The notes under the pieces are model-generated. The model had not been told where the DNA came from. It saw only the letters and a list, made by a program, of their open reading frames with translations, and did no database searches. Below, piece after piece: positions 15,896-24,890 of a DNA stretch of 64,000 nucleotides. Source of the stretch: Micromonospora radicis (lineage in GTDB: Bacteria; Actinomycetota; Actinomycetes; Mycobacteriales; Micromonosporaceae); assembly GCF_003583405.1 (NCBI RefSeq), contig NZ_QXEC01000002.1:248001-312000 (forward strand), in the 5' to 3' direction. The translations under genes and the position numbers were made by a program. Positions within the stretch are counted from its first letter, which is position 1. Every line of letters starts with the position of its first letter.

Positions 15896-17260
15896 ATGAG
15901 AAGAGCGCCGCTCACGCTGGAACAACTGCGGGTCGCCGTGGCCGAGGATGAGATCGACACGGTGGTGCTGGCCCTGGTCGACATGCAGGGCCGGCTGCAG
16001 GGCAAGCGGTTCCACGCGCCCTACTTCCTCGACCAGGTGGTCGCGCACGGCAGCGAGGGATGCAACTACCTGCTCGCCGTCGACGTCGACATGAACACCG
16101 TCGACGGGTACGCGATGTCGAGCTGGGAACGCGGCTACGGCGACTTCGCGATGAAGCCGGACTTCGACACCCTGCGGCGGGTGCCGTGGCAGCCCGGTAC
16201 GGCGATGCTCCTGGCCGACCTGGAGTGGCCCGACGGCGCCGGCCCGGTGGCCGCCTCGCCCCGGCAGATCCTGCGCGGCCAGCTGGATCGGCTGGCCGCC
16301 CACGGGCTGACCGCGTACGCCGGCACCGAGCTGGAGTTCGTGCTGTTCCGTGACTCGTACGAGCAGGCGTCGCGCCGCGGCTACCGGGAGCTGACCCCGG
16401 CCAACCAGTACAACGTGGACTACTCGCTGCTCGGTACCGCCCGGGTGGAGCCGCTGCTGCGCCGCATCCGTAACCAGATGGCCGGCGCCGGGCTCACCCC
16501 GGAGAGCGCGAAGGGCGAGTGCAACCTCGGCCAGCACGAGATCGCATTCCGGTACGACGCGGCGGTGGCCTGTGCCGACCACCACGTGATCTACAAGAAC
16601 GGGGCGAAGGAGATCGCCGCCCAGGAGGGCATGTCGATCACCTTCATGGCCAAGCCCAACGCCCGGGAGGGAAACTCCTGCCACATCCACTTCTCGCTGC
16701 GTGACACCTCCGACGGCTCGGCGCTGCTCGGCGACGGGCCGGCGCAGCTGAGTGTCACCGGCCAACGGGTGCTCGCCGGACTGCTGGCCACCATGCGGGA
16801 GCTGAGCCTCTTCTTCGCGCCGAACGTCAACTCGTACAAGCGGTACCAGCCGGGCTCGTTCGCCCCGACCGCGCTGCGGTGGGGCACCGACAACCGCACC
16901 TGCGCCCTGCGGCTGGTGGGGCATGGTCAGGGGATGCGGGTGGAGAACCGGGTACCGGGCGCCGACGTCAATCCGTACCTGGCGATCGCGGCGCTGGTGG
17001 CGGGCGCCGTACACGGCATCGAACAGGAGCTGGACCTGGGCGCGGAGTGCACCGGCAACGCGTACGACGACGAGACGGCGCAACGCGTTCCCGGCACCCT
17101 CCGTGACGCCCTCACCCTGTGGCAGTCCTCCGAGGTGGCCCGGGACGCGTTCGGTCCCGAAGTGGTCGCCCACTACGCCAACATGGCCCGCGTCGAGCTG
17201 GCCGCCTTCGACGCCGCCGTCACCGACTGGGAACTGACCCGTGGCTTCGAGCGCCTCTGA
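15896..17260 (+). CDS. glnA4: Glutamine synthetase-like gamma-glutamylamide ligase (GlnA4 type)
   Basis: The 454-residue protein belongs to the glutamine synthetase family: TELEFVLF (metal-binding Glu), AKGECNLGQHEI (metal-binding Glu plus the tunnel region), GNSCHIHFSL (ATP/metal His), SYKRYQPGSFAP and NRVPGADVNPYLAI. It lacks the KPDL adenylylation site of true GlnA1. In Streptomyces, GlnA4 (gamma-glutamylethanolamide synthetase) is followed by an aldehyde dehydrogenase and a dehydrogenase; the same order is seen here, but the aldehyde dehydrogenase is only a remnant. I infer a role in assimilating or detoxifying ethanolamine or a polyamine by gamma-glutamylation. GGAGG lies 8 nt before the ATG. 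A strong promoter precedes it. Confidence 0.85.
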   Translation: MRRAPLTLEQLRVAVAEDEIDTVVLALVDMQGRLQGKRFHAPYFLDQVVAHGSEGCNYLLAVDVDMNTVDGYAMSSWERGYGDFAMKPDFDTLRRVPWQPGTAMLLADLEWPDGAGPVAASPRQILRGQLDRLAAHGLTAYAGTELEFVLFRDSYEQASRRGYRELTPANQYNVDYSLLGTARVEPLLRRIRNQMAGAGLTPESAKGECNLGQHEIAFRYDAAVACADHHVIYKNGAKEIAAQEGMSITFMAKPNAREGNSCHIHFSLRDTSDGSALLGDGPAQLSVTGQRVLAGLLATMRELSLFFAPNVNSYKRYQPGSFAPTALRWGTDNRTCALRLVGHGQGMRVENRVPGADVNPYLAIAALVAGAVHGIEQELDLGAECTGNAYDDETAQRVPGTLRDALTLWQSSEVARDAFGPEVVAHYANMARVELAAFDAAVTDWELTRGFERL

Positions 17261-17262
17261 CC

Positions 17263-17480
17263 GGCCTGTCCGGCTCGATCTGGACGCGGGACGTGGGCCG
17301 GCGCTGCGGGTGGCCCGGGCGGTGGAGGCGGGCAACCTGAGCGTCAACTCGCACTCCTCGGTGCGGTACTGGACGCCGTTCGGCGGCATGAAGCGCTCCG
17401 GCCTGGGCCGCGAGTTGGGCCCGGACGCCCTGCACGCGTTCACCGACGTCAAGAACGTGTTCATCGGCACGGAGGAGTGA
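17263..17480 (+). pseudogene. Aldehyde dehydrogenase (AldC-like) remnant, deleted and frameshifted
   Basis: Directly after the glnA4 stop codon, one frame reads GLSGSIWTRDVGR and, one base out of phase from about 17301, the next reads ALRVARAVEAGNLSVN, SHSSVRYWTPFGGMKRSGLG and RELGPDALHAFTDVKNVFI. Together these are the last ~70 residues of an NAD(P)+-dependent aldehyde dehydrogenase. The N-terminal ~380 residues, including the catalytic Cys and Glu, are missing, and one base is lost between the two pieces. The order synthetase-aldehyde dehydrogenase-SDR is the normal operon order, so this is an in-place deletion rather than an insertion. The remnant's TGA overlaps the SDR start. Confidence 0.9.
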
Positions 17481-18250
17481 GCATGCAGGCACGGTTGCAG
17501 GACCGGGTCGCCGTGGTGACCGGGGCGGGCAGCGGGATCGGGCTGGCAACGGTGCGGCGGTTCGCCGCGGAGGGGGCCCGGGTGGTCTGCGTCGACATCG
17601 ACGCGGATGCCGGCCAGCGGGCCGCCGACGAGGTGGGCGGCGGTTTCGTCGCCGCCGACGTGGCCGACGAGGCGGCGGTGCGGGCCCTCTTCGACGGGGT
17701 GGTGCAGCGGTACGGGCGGGTGGATGTCGCCTTCAACAACGCCGGCATCTCGCCGCCGGACGACGACTCCATCCTGGAGACCGGGTTGGACGCCTGGGAG
17801 CGGGTGCTGCGGGTCAACACCACCAGCGTCTACCTCTGCTGCAAGTACGTCATCCCGCACATGCGCCGGCAGGGTCGGGGTTCGATCATCAACACGGCGT
17901 CGTTCGTGGCGCTGATGGGCGCGGCCACCTCGCAGATCGCGTACACCGCGAGCAAGGGCGGGGTGCTGGCGCTGACCCGCGAACTGGGGGTGCAGTTCGC
18001 CCGGGACGGCATCCGGGTCAACGCGCTCTGCCCCGGCCCGGTGGCCACCCCGCTGCTGCGGGAGTTGTTCGCGAAGGATCCGGAACGGGCCGCCCGCCGG
18101 CTGGTGCACGTGCCGATGGGGCGGTTCGGCGAGCCGACCGAGATCGCCGCCGCGGTGGCGTTCCTGGCCAGCGACGACGCCTCGTTCATGACCGCCGCGC
18201 AGTTCGTGGTCGACGGCGGGATCACCGGCGCGTACGTCACCCCGCTGTGA
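17477..18250 (+). CDS. Short-chain dehydrogenase/reductase (SDR), glnA4-operon type
   Basis: The 257-residue classical SDR has the cofactor motif VTGAGSGIGLATVRRF (~residues 14-29), DIDADAG (acidic residue after beta2, favouring NAD(H)), NNAGIS, the catalytic Ser region IINTASFVALMG, YTASKGG (catalytic Tyr/Lys) and a C-terminal AQFVVDGGITGAYV. It starts at GTG 17477, overlapping the stop of the aldehyde dehydrogenase remnant; the ATG at 17483 is the alternative. The same gene follows glnA4 and aldC in mycobacteria (Rv2857c position). With the aldehyde dehydrogenase lost, it may act in an altered or partly defunct pathway. Confidence 0.92.
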   Translation: MSMQARLQDRVAVVTGAGSGIGLATVRRFAAEGARVVCVDIDADAGQRAADEVGGGFVAADVADEAAVRALFDGVVQRYGRVDVAFNNAGISPPDDDSILETGLDAWERVLRVNTTSVYLCCKYVIPHMRRQGRGSIINTASFVALMGAATSQIAYTASKGGVLALTRELGVQFARDGIRVNALCPGPVATPLLRELFAKDPERAARRLVHVPMGRFGEPTEIAAAVAFLASDDASFMTAAQFVVDGGITGAYVTPL

Positions 18251-18401
18251 TCGCACCGGCACCCTTGGTGGTCGCCCTCGGGTGCTTCGGCGGCGCGCAG
18301 CGTCCGACCCCGTGAATGCGTTACGTTGCTGGTCCGTCGGGGTAGAAGGCCAGTCACGGCAGGCAAGATCGGAGCGTCGTGGACACGGCCGGGGAGGCTG
18401 C

Positions 18402-21400
18402 ATGAACTCGGCCCAGGGGGGTGCGGACGGGGCTCGCCCGTCCCAGGCGGACGGCGGTGTCCCCCCGCTTCTCGCGGCGGCGTTCGCCGGTGGCGGTGAG
18501 ATGGGTCGGCTGCTGGCCGACCACGACTGGTCGGCCGGCCCGCTCGGCACCCCCGACCGATGGCCCGCCGCGCTGGGCAACGCGATCAGCACGATGCTCG
18601 CCTCGAAGGCGCAGATCGCGATGTTCTGGGGTGACGAGCTGCTCGCCTTCTACAACGACGCCTACCGGCCGACCATCGGCGACAAGCATCCCGTCGCCCT
18701 CGGCCGGCCCGCCCGGGAGCACTGGGCGGAGACCTGGGAGGTGCTCGGTCCGCTGCTGCACGGCGTACTGCGCAGCGGCGAGTCGTACCAGGCGCAGGAC
18801 CATCACTTCCTGCTCGACCGGTACGGGTTCGTCGAGGACGTCTACTTCGACGTCTCCTACGACCCGATCCGCGCCGCCGACGGCACGATCAGCGGCGTGC
18901 TCTGCATCTGCAGCGAGACCACCGGGCGGGTGCTCGGCGAACGGCGGCTGCGCGCGCTGGCCGAACTCGGCACGGAGCTGGCCGACCCGGGCAGCAGCGA
19001 GGAACTCGGGCGGGTCGCCGCCGCCGTACTCGACCGGTACCGGGCGGACGTGCCGTTCGCGCTGCTCTACCTCGACGATGGCGACGGGCACCTGCGCCGG
19101 GCCGGCGTCAGCGGCACCGAGGACGGCCCCGTCGAACCGCCCGCCCGGCTGGTCGAGGTGGTGGCGGCCGGGGTCGCCGACCGGGTGGCCACGGCCGAGC
19201 TGCTCGGTCGGGTGCCCGCCGACGCCGCCGAGGAGGCGGTGGTGCTGCCGATCAGCGCGACCAACGAGCCGGCCGGTGTGCTGGTGCTGGGCGCGGCCCG
19301 CCGACTGCCGCTCACCGACGACTACCGCACCTTCTTCGAGCTGGTCGCCGCGCAGGTCTCCCGCGCGGTCGGCAAACAGCGGGCGTACGAGCAGGAACGG
19401 GCGCGGGCCGCTGAGCTGGCCGCCCTGGACCTGGCGAAGACGAACTTCTTCGCCAACGTCAGCCACGAGTTCCGGACCCCGCTGACCCTGGTGCTCGGCC
19501 CGCTGGAGGACCTGCTCGCCGACCCCGAACTGCCGACGACGTACATCCACCGGCTCACCACGATGCACCGCAACGCGCTGCGGCTGCTGAAGCTGGTCAA
19601 CACCGTGCTCGACTTCTCCCGGCTGGAGTCGGGCCGGCTGGCCGCGCGCTACGAGCCGACCGACCTGGCCGACTACACCGCCCGGTTGGCCAGCACCTTC
19701 CGCTCGGCCACCGAGCGGGCCGGGCTGCGGCTGGTGGTGGACTGCCCGCCGCTGGCCGAACCGGTCTACGTCGACCGGGACATGTGGGAGAAGATCGTCC
19801 TCAACCTGGTCTCCAACGCGGTGAAGTTCACCTTCGAGGGCGAGATCAGGATCCGGGTACGGGCCGTCGGCGGGGCCGCCCGGCTGGAGGTCGCCGACAC
19901 CGGGGTGGGCATCGTCGCGGCGGAACTGCCGTACGTCTTCGAGCGGTTCCACCGGGTGCCGGGGGCCCGCTCCCGCAGCCACGAGGGCACCGGGATCGGG
20001 TTGGCCCTGGTCCGGGAGTTGGTCGAGATGCACGGCGGGCAGGTGGCCGTCGACAGCCAGGTCGACCGGGGCAGCACCTTCGCGGTCACCGTCCCGTTCG
20101 GCACCGGGCACCTGCCGGCCGAACGGGTGGCCGAGGCCGCCGGCACCGAACGTGAGCCGCAGCAGGCCGAGTTGTTCGTGGCCGAGACGGTGCGCTGGAC
20201 CAGCGGCCCGGCGCCGACCGCCGCCCTACCGTCCGCGCCCGGCGGCCCGGCGGCCCGGCCGACCGGACTGGCGGCGGAGGGTCGCATCCTGGTCGTCGAC
20301 GACAATCCGGACCTGCGGGAACACGTCGCGCGGCTGCTGGCACCGAGCTGGGAGGTGGTGGCGGCCACCGACGGCGTCGACGCCCTGCGGCTGGCCACCG
20401 ACAACGCCTTCGACCTGGTACTCACCGATGTGATGATGCCCCGGCTGGACGGCTTCGGTCTGGTTGCCGCGTTGCGGGCCGACCCGCGTACCCGCTACGT
20501 CCCGATCGTGCTGCTCTCCGCCCGCGCCGGTTCGGCGGAGGAGGTGGCGGGGTTGTCGGTCGGTGCCGACGACTACCTGACCAAGCCCTTCTCCGGGCAG
20601 GAGTTGATCGCCCGGGTCCGCGCCAACGTGGAACTCGGTCAGCTGCGCGGCCAGATGATCCGCCGGCTGCGCGCGCTCGCCGACGCCGCCGTCGCGGTGA
20701 ACACCGCCCGTTCCACGGCCGACGTGCTTCAGGTCGCGGCCCGGCACGCGCTCAGCCTCGCCGAGGCCGTCCGGGTGGTGATCGCCGCCGGTGGGGCCCG
20801 GTACGAGGCCGACGGCGGCGGTACCGCCCCGGTCGAGCCCTCCTTCGTGCTGCCACTGACCGGTGTCGCCGGCCGACGGCTCGGCGAGCTGCGGGTGTGG
20901 CGGCCCTCCGTCGAGGGGGTCGGCACCGACGAGGCCGCACTGACCCAGCTCGCCCGGCTGGTCGGGGTACGCCTGGAGAACGCCCAGCTCTACGAGGCTG
21001 AGCACCGTATCGCCACCACCCTCCAGCACAGCCTGCTGCCGCGTACCCTGCCGCAGCTGCCCGGTGCCGTGGTGGCCAGCCGGTACCTGCCCGGCAGCGC
21101 GGACGTCGAGGTCGGCGGCGACTGGTACGACGTGGTCGCCCGCGACGACGACGAACTCGTGCTGGTGATCGGTGACGTGGTCGGCAAGGGCGTACCGGCG
21201 GCAGCCGCGATGGGTCAGCTGCGCAACGCGCTGCGCGCGTACGTGCTGGAGGGATTCGGCCCGGGGGAGTCGCTGACCCGGCTCAACCGGCTGGTGGGTT
21301 CGACCGAGTCGCGCTCGTTCGCCACGGTCTTCTGTCTCTGGTTCAGCCCCCGCACCGGCCAGTTGCGCTACGCCAGCGCCGGACACCCGTCGCCGTTGCT

Positions 21401-22079
21401 GATCCGAGGGGACGAGGCGGCCTTCCTGCACTCCCGGGCCCTCGGTCCGCCGGTCGGCGCCATCCCGGGTACCGGGTACGAGACGGTCTCCGGCGAGCTG
21501 CGGCCCGGCGACCGTCTGCTGCTCTACACCGACGGGTTGATCGAGGACCGCGAGGTCGCCATCGACGACGCGCTGGCCCAGTTGCAGGCCGACGCCGCGC
21601 AGCCCGGTGACCACGTGGCCGATCTGATCGACACCGTCGTCAGGCGGGTCGCCGACCGGCCGCGCCGCGACGACGTGGCGGTGCTGGCGTTGGAGGCGGC
21701 CGAGCTGCACCGCTTCGCGCTGCGACTGCCGGCCGACCCGAACCGGCTGAGCGTGCTGCGCAAGCGGCTGGAGGACTTCCTGGTCGCGCACGGGGTGAGC
21801 GAGACCGACCTGTTCGACCTCACGGTGGCGGTCTCCGAGGCGGCGGCGAACGCCATCGAGCATCCGGTCGACCCGGTGCGGCCGACGATCGAGGTCGAGG
21901 TGACGGTGGAGGACCGGGAGGTGGTGGCGACGGTGCGGGACACCGGCCGGTGGCGGCAGTCGACCGGGTCGGGTTTCCGGGGCCGGGGCCTGTCGCTGAT
22001 CCGGGCGTTGGGGGAGTTGTCGGTCAGCCGGACCAAGGACGGGACGCAGGTCACCCTGCGCCGGCAGCTGACCGGTTGA
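18402..22079 (+). CDS. Multidomain sensor: PAS-GAF-HisKA-HATPase-REC-GAF-PP2C(SpoIIE)-RsbW-like kinase
   Basis: The 1225-residue soluble protein (ATG at 18402 behind GGGGAGG) joins two signalling machines. N-terminal PAS-like (~30-170) and GAF (~180-330) domains precede a histidine kinase: SHEFRTP (His ~354), NLVSNAVKF, DTGVGI, GTGIGLALV. A receiver follows (ILVVDDNPD, LTDVMMP with the phospho-Asp, SARAG, KPFSG). A GAF-like linker (~770-880) leads to a SpoIIE/PP2C phosphatase with metal motifs VGGDWYD (~903), GDVVGKG and YTDGLIE, then an RsbW-type ATPase (VSEAAANAIEH, GRGLSLI). Phosphatase plus anti-sigma-type kinase in one chain suggests control of a STAS protein's phosphorylation; a STAS gene lies convergent immediately downstream. 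Confidence 0.93.
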   Translation: MNSAQGGADGARPSQADGGVPPLLAAAFAGGGEMGRLLADHDWSAGPLGTPDRWPAALGNAISTMLASKAQIAMFWGDELLAFYNDAYRPTIGDKHPVALGRPAREHWAETWEVLGPLLHGVLRSGESYQAQDHHFLLDRYGFVEDVYFDVSYDPIRAADGTISGVLCICSETTGRVLGERRLRALAELGTELADPGSSEELGRVAAAVLDRYRADVPFALLYLDDGDGHLRRAGVSGTEDGPVEPPARLVEVVAAGVADRVATAELLGRVPADAAEEAVVLPISATNEPAGVLVLGAARRLPLTDDYRTFFELVAAQVSRAVGKQRAYEQERARAAELAALDLAKTNFFANVSHEFRTPLTLVLGPLEDLLADPELPTTYIHRLTTMHRNALRLLKLVNTVLDFSRLESGRLAARYEPTDLADYTARLASTFRSATERAGLRLVVDCPPLAEPVYVDRDMWEKIVLNLVSNAVKFTFEGEIRIRVRAVGGAARLEVADTGVGIVAAELPYVFERFHRVPGARSRSHEGTGIGLALVRELVEMHGGQVAVDSQVDRGSTFAVTVPFGTGHLPAERVAEAAGTEREPQQAELFVAETVRWTSGPAPTAALPSAPGGPAARPTGLAAEGRILVVDDNPDLREHVARLLAPSWEVVAATDGVDALRLATDNAFDLVLTDVMMPRLDGFGLVAALRADPRTRYVPIVLLSARAGSAEEVAGLSVGADDYLTKPFSGQELIARVRANVELGQLRGQMIRRLRALADAAVAVNTARSTADVLQVAARHALSLAEAVRVVIAAGGARYEADGGGTAPVEPSFVLPLTGVAGRRLGELRVWRPSVEGVGTDEAALTQLARLVGVRLENAQLYEAEHRIATTLQHSLLPRTLPQLPGAVVASRYLPGSADVEVGGDWYDVVARDDDELVLVIGDVVGKGVPAAAAMGQLRNALRAYVLEGFGPGESLTRLNRLVGSTESRSFATVFCLWFSPRTGQLRYASAGHPSPLLIRGDEAAFLHSRALGPPVGAIPGTGYETVSGELRPGDRLLLYTDGLIEDREVAIDDALAQLQADAAQPGDHVADLIDTVVRRVADRPRRDDVAVLALEAAELHRFALRLPADPNRLSVLRKRLEDFLVAHGVSETDLFDLTVAVSEAAANAIEHPVDPVRPTIEVEVTVEDREVVATVRDTGRWRQSTGSGFRGRGLSLIRALGELSVSRTKDGTQVTLRRQLTG

Positions 22080-22080
22080 G

Positions 22081-22395
22081 TCAGGCCGGTCGCAGCCAGG
22101 GCTGCCCGCCCAGGCCGGCGATCTGGAGCACCCGGCTGACCTGCCGGGACGGCAGCACGGTCAGGGCCTGCGGGTAGTGGCCGGCGAGCCGGACCACCGC
22201 GTGGATGGCCGCCGAGTCGAAGAAGGTGACCGCGCGCAGGTCGAGCGTCACCCGGGCGGCCGGCTCGCGCAGCGCGGCCTGGAGCATCGTGTCGGCGGTC
22301 GCCATGTCGACCTCGCCGGTGACCACCACGCGGAGGTGATCACCGTCGGTCTCCGCGACGGCGGAGAAGACGGGAGGTGCGCCCCCTTGATCCAC
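22081..22395 (-). CDS. STAS-domain anti-sigma factor antagonist
   Basis: The 104-residue protein is a single STAS domain: LRVVVTGEVDMATADTML at the N-terminus and VTLDLRAVTFFDSAAIHAVV, where the Ser after Asp is the usual phosphorylation site of SpoIIAA-type antagonists. The GTG at 22395 has AAGGTG five bases upstream; longer in-frame starts lack such a signal. Its stop codon lies one base from the stop of the large kinase/phosphatase gene (convergent). I infer that it is the phospho-switch partner of that protein or of an anti-sigma factor encoded elsewhere; no sigma factor is in the window. Confidence 0.85.
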   Translation of the reverse strand: MDQGGAPPVFSAVAETDGDHLRVVVTGEVDMATADTMLQAALREPAARVTLDLRAVTFFDSAAIHAVVRLAGHYPQALTVLPSRQVSRVLQIAGLGGQPWLRPA

Positions 22396-22477
22396 GCTGA
22401 CACCTTGACACAGTGCTCCTGGTGGGGCAACAACCCGGTGCCCGGGACGGTGGTACGGGTCACCGGTGGGCCGGCGA

Positions 22478-22483
22478 TAGGCT
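22478..22483 (+). promoter_or_regulatory. -10 element, leaderless map transcript
   Basis: TAGGCT ends 6 nt before the ATG at 22490, with no ribosome site, the classical actinobacterial leaderless layout. Confidence 0.65.
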
Positions 22484-22489
22484 GGTGGC

Positions 22490-23347
22490 ATGACCGTCCG
22501 TGCGCCGCTGACCCCCGGCACGCTCTCCCCGTGGCGGCCGGTGCCCGCCCACATCGCCCGACCCGAGTACGTCGGTAAGAAGGCACCCCGCCCGTGGCAG
22601 GGGTCGCACGTGCAGTCGCCGGAGACCATCGAGCGGATGCGGGTCGCCGGTCGGATCGCCGCCCAGGCGGTGCAGCTCGCCGGTGAGCACTGCAAGCCCG
22701 GGGTGACCACCGACGAGATCGACCGGGTGGTGCACGAGTTCCTGGTGGACCACGACGCCTACCCGTCGACGCTCGGCTACCGGGGCTTCCCGAAGTCCTG
22801 CTGCACCAGCCTCAACGAGGTGATCTGCCACGGCATCCCGGATTCCACCGTGCTGGCCGACGGCGACATCATCAACGTCGACGTCACCGCGTACATCGGC
22901 GGGGTGCACGGCGACACCGACGCGACCTTCTGCGTCGGCGCGGTCGACGAGGACGCCCGACTGCTGGTCGAGCGGACCCACGAGGCGATGATGCGGGGCA
23001 TCCGCGCGGTCGCCCCGGGGCGCCAGATCAACGTGATCGGCCGGGTCATCGAGTCGTACGCGAAGCGGTTCGGCTACGGGGTGGTGCGCGACTTCACCGG
23101 CCACGGCATCGGGGAGGCCTTCCACAGCGGCCTCTACGTGCCGCACTACGACAGCCCCCGACCCACCGACGTGATGGAACCGGGCATGACCTTCACCATC
23201 GAGCCCATGATCACTCTCGGCACCCACCAGTACGACATGTGGGACGACGGCTGGACCGTGGTCACCAAGGACCGGAAGTGGACCGCCCAGTTCGAGCACA
23301 CGGTGCTGGTGACCGAGGCCGGCCACGAGATCCTGACGCTGCCGTGA
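22490..23347 (+). CDS. map: Type I methionine aminopeptidase (MapB-like)
   Basis: The 285-residue enzyme removes N-terminal Met from nascent proteins in the cytosol. It has the ~40-residue Pro-rich N-terminal extension typical of actinobacterial type Ic enzymes ([16 protein letters not shown]3-binding-like). Metal ligands are visible in [13 protein letters not shown] and HGDTDATF (Asp pair), [11 protein letters not shown] (His), TFTIEPMI (Glu) and [13 protein letters not shown] (Glu). It occupies the mapB position of the mycobacterial order. The ATG at 22490 is probably the first base of the mRNA. Its stop overlaps the next gene (GTGA). Confidence 0.97.
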   Translation: MTVRAPLTPGTLSPWRPVPAHIARPEYVGKKAPRPWQGSHVQSPETIERMRVAGRIAAQAVQLAGEHCKPGVTTDEIDRVVHEFLVDHDAYPSTLGYRGFPKSCCTSLNEVICHGIPDSTVLADGDIINVDVTAYIGGVHGDTDATFCVGAVDEDARLLVERTHEAMMRGIRAVAPGRQINVIGRVIESYAKRFGYGVVRDFTGHGIGEAFHSGLYVPHYDSPRPTDVMEPGMTFTIEPMITLGTHQYDMWDDGWTVVTKDRKWTAQFEHTVLVTEAGHEILTLP

Positions 23348-24057
23348 CCGAGGCTCCGGCGATGCCCCGGGAGTCGCACCACGCGGACGTGTCCGGCGGC
23401 TGGCTGCGGCCGGCCGTGTTCGGCGCGATGGACGGCCTGGTCACCAACATCGCCCTGATCGCGGGCGTGGGTGGCGGCGGGGTGTCACCTCGCAACATCG
23501 TGCTGACCGGCAGCGCCGGTCTGGTCGCCGGTGCGATCTCGATGGCGCTCGGCGAGTACACCAGCGTCCGCTCGGCCAACGAGCAGATCGCCGCCGAGGT
23601 GGCCAAGGAACGGCGTGAGCTGGAACGCAACCCCGAGGGCGAGGCGGCGGAACTCGCCGAGATCTGGATGGCCCGGGGCCTGCCGGCGGATCTCGCCCGC
23701 CAACTGGCCGAGGCGCTGCGCCAGCACCCGGAACAGGCCCTGCGGGTGCACGTCCAGGAGGAGTTGGGCGTCAACCCCGACGAGCAGCCGAACCCGTGGA
23801 CGGCGGCCATCTCGTCGTTCCTCTGCTTCTCGGTCGGTGCGCTGGTGCCGCTGCTGCCGTACCTGCTCGGTGCGACCAGCCTGGCGCTGGCCCTGGCGGT
23901 GGGCGGACTCGGCCTCTTCGTGGCCGGCGCGGTCGTCTCGCGCTTCACCAACCGCCGCTGGTGGACCGGTGGCCTGCGCCAACTGCTGCTGGGCGCCGCC
24001 GCCGCGGCGGCGACCTACGTGATCGGTGCCCTGATCGGAGTCCAGGGCGGGCTCTGA
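23344..24057 (+). CDS. VIT1/CCC1 family Fe2+/Mn2+ transporter
   Basis: The 237-residue protein has the VIT1 signature [15 protein letters not shown] in the first helix, [20 protein letters not shown] in the second (ion-pathway Glu/Met), an acidic cytosolic helical insertion (~80-150, [21 protein letters not shown]) that in the family binds metal, and three C-terminal helices. Family members move ferrous iron or manganese out of the cytosol, usually by proton exchange. The GTG at 23344 overlaps the map stop codon, indicating translational coupling; an ATG at 23362 is possible. A shared metal theme with the metal-dependent Map is conceivable but unproven. Confidence 0.9.
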   Translation: MTEAPAMPRESHHADVSGGWLRPAVFGAMDGLVTNIALIAGVGGGGVSPRNIVLTGSAGLVAGAISMALGEYTSVRSANEQIAAEVAKERRELERNPEGEAAELAEIWMARGLPADLARQLAEALRQHPEQALRVHVQEELGVNPDEQPNPWTAAISSFLCFSVGALVPLLPYLLGATSLALALAVGGLGLFVAGAVVSRFTNRRWWTGGLRQLLLGAAAAAATYVIGALIGVQGGL

Positions 24058-24101
24058 CCGGGCAGTCTCCCCGGGCGGCCCGGGCAGTGTCCCTCCGGGG
24101 G

Positions 24102-24830
24102 TCAGCCGGCGAGCAGGTCGTCGACGGTGCCGTCGACGGGGCGGCCCCGGGCGGCCAGTTCGGTGGCCTGGCCGGTCAGCACCGCGCCCACCGCGGTCAT
24201 GTCCGCGCCGGCCAGTCCGGTTCGTCGGACCGCGTCACCGGGGTCGCGGAAGTAGGTGCGTCCGAGTAGTCCTTGCACTGTGGCCGCGGCCAGCCGGGCC
24301 TCGCCGAGCATCAGCAGCGCCTGGTCGGTCTCGTACCATTCGGCCAGTCGGGCGGCGCGGGCCAGCGCGCCGCTGCCCCGGTACCACGCAGTGCGGGCGG
24401 CCGCGCTGAACTCCGCCGGCCGGGCCCGGGCCAACCGGCCGAGGTGTTCGTCGCGCAGCGTGCGCAGCCAGCCCGTCGGGTCGTGCAACGACCGGGTGGT
24501 CACGAACCGGTCCGCGGTCAGCGGCCAGCGTGAGGTCAGCTGGCGGGCCTGGCGCAGCCGCTCCGCGGCGTCGACCACGGTCAGGCCGACCAGGATGCCG
24601 TCGACCCGGCGGGTCGACGACGGTGGACCGGTGCTCGGCCGGTAGGTGACCACCAGCAACCCGACCTCGCCGTCGCCACCACCGTCGTCGTCACCGTGTG
24701 CCAACGGACCGTGCACGGCCAGCGCGAGCACGTCGGCCGGAAACCGCCGACGGATCGCCTCGGCGACCCGTTCGGCCAGCTGCCAGCGTGGATCGTCCGG
24801 GTGCTCTGCGACCTCGTCCATGCCGACCAT
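24102..24830 (-). CDS. Nucleotidyltransferase-like protein (KNTase-type fold), active site degenerate
   Basis: The 242-residue protein begins with a helical segment and VLALAVHGPLAHGDDDGGGDGEVGLLVV, which resembles the GSxxxG...DxD strand-turn of minimal nucleotidyltransferases such as kanamycin nucleotidyltransferase. The usual second acidic pair reads GEVGL here, so catalysis is doubtful. The C-terminal ~110 residues are Ala/Arg-rich helices like the four-helix domain of that family. The ATG at 24830 or at 24821 could start translation. An insertion element lies 60 bp upstream and may have separated the gene from its promoter. Function is unknown. Confidence 0.6.
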   Translation of the reverse strand: MVGMDEVAEHPDDPRWQLAERVAEAIRRRFPADVLALAVHGPLAHGDDDGGGDGEVGLLVVTYRPSTGPPSSTRRVDGILVGLTVVDAAERLRQARQLTSRWPLTADRFVTTRSLHDPTGWLRTLRDEHLGRLARARPAEFSAAARTAWYRGSGALARAARLAEWYETDQALLMLGEARLAAATVQGLLGRTYFRDPGDAVRRTGLAGADMTAVGAVLTGQATELAARGRPVDGTVDDLLAG

Positions 24831-24890
24831 CCCGCGTAAGCGTCACCGGCGGCGCGCCGTCGCCGGGAGCGACGGTCCGGTCACCACACC

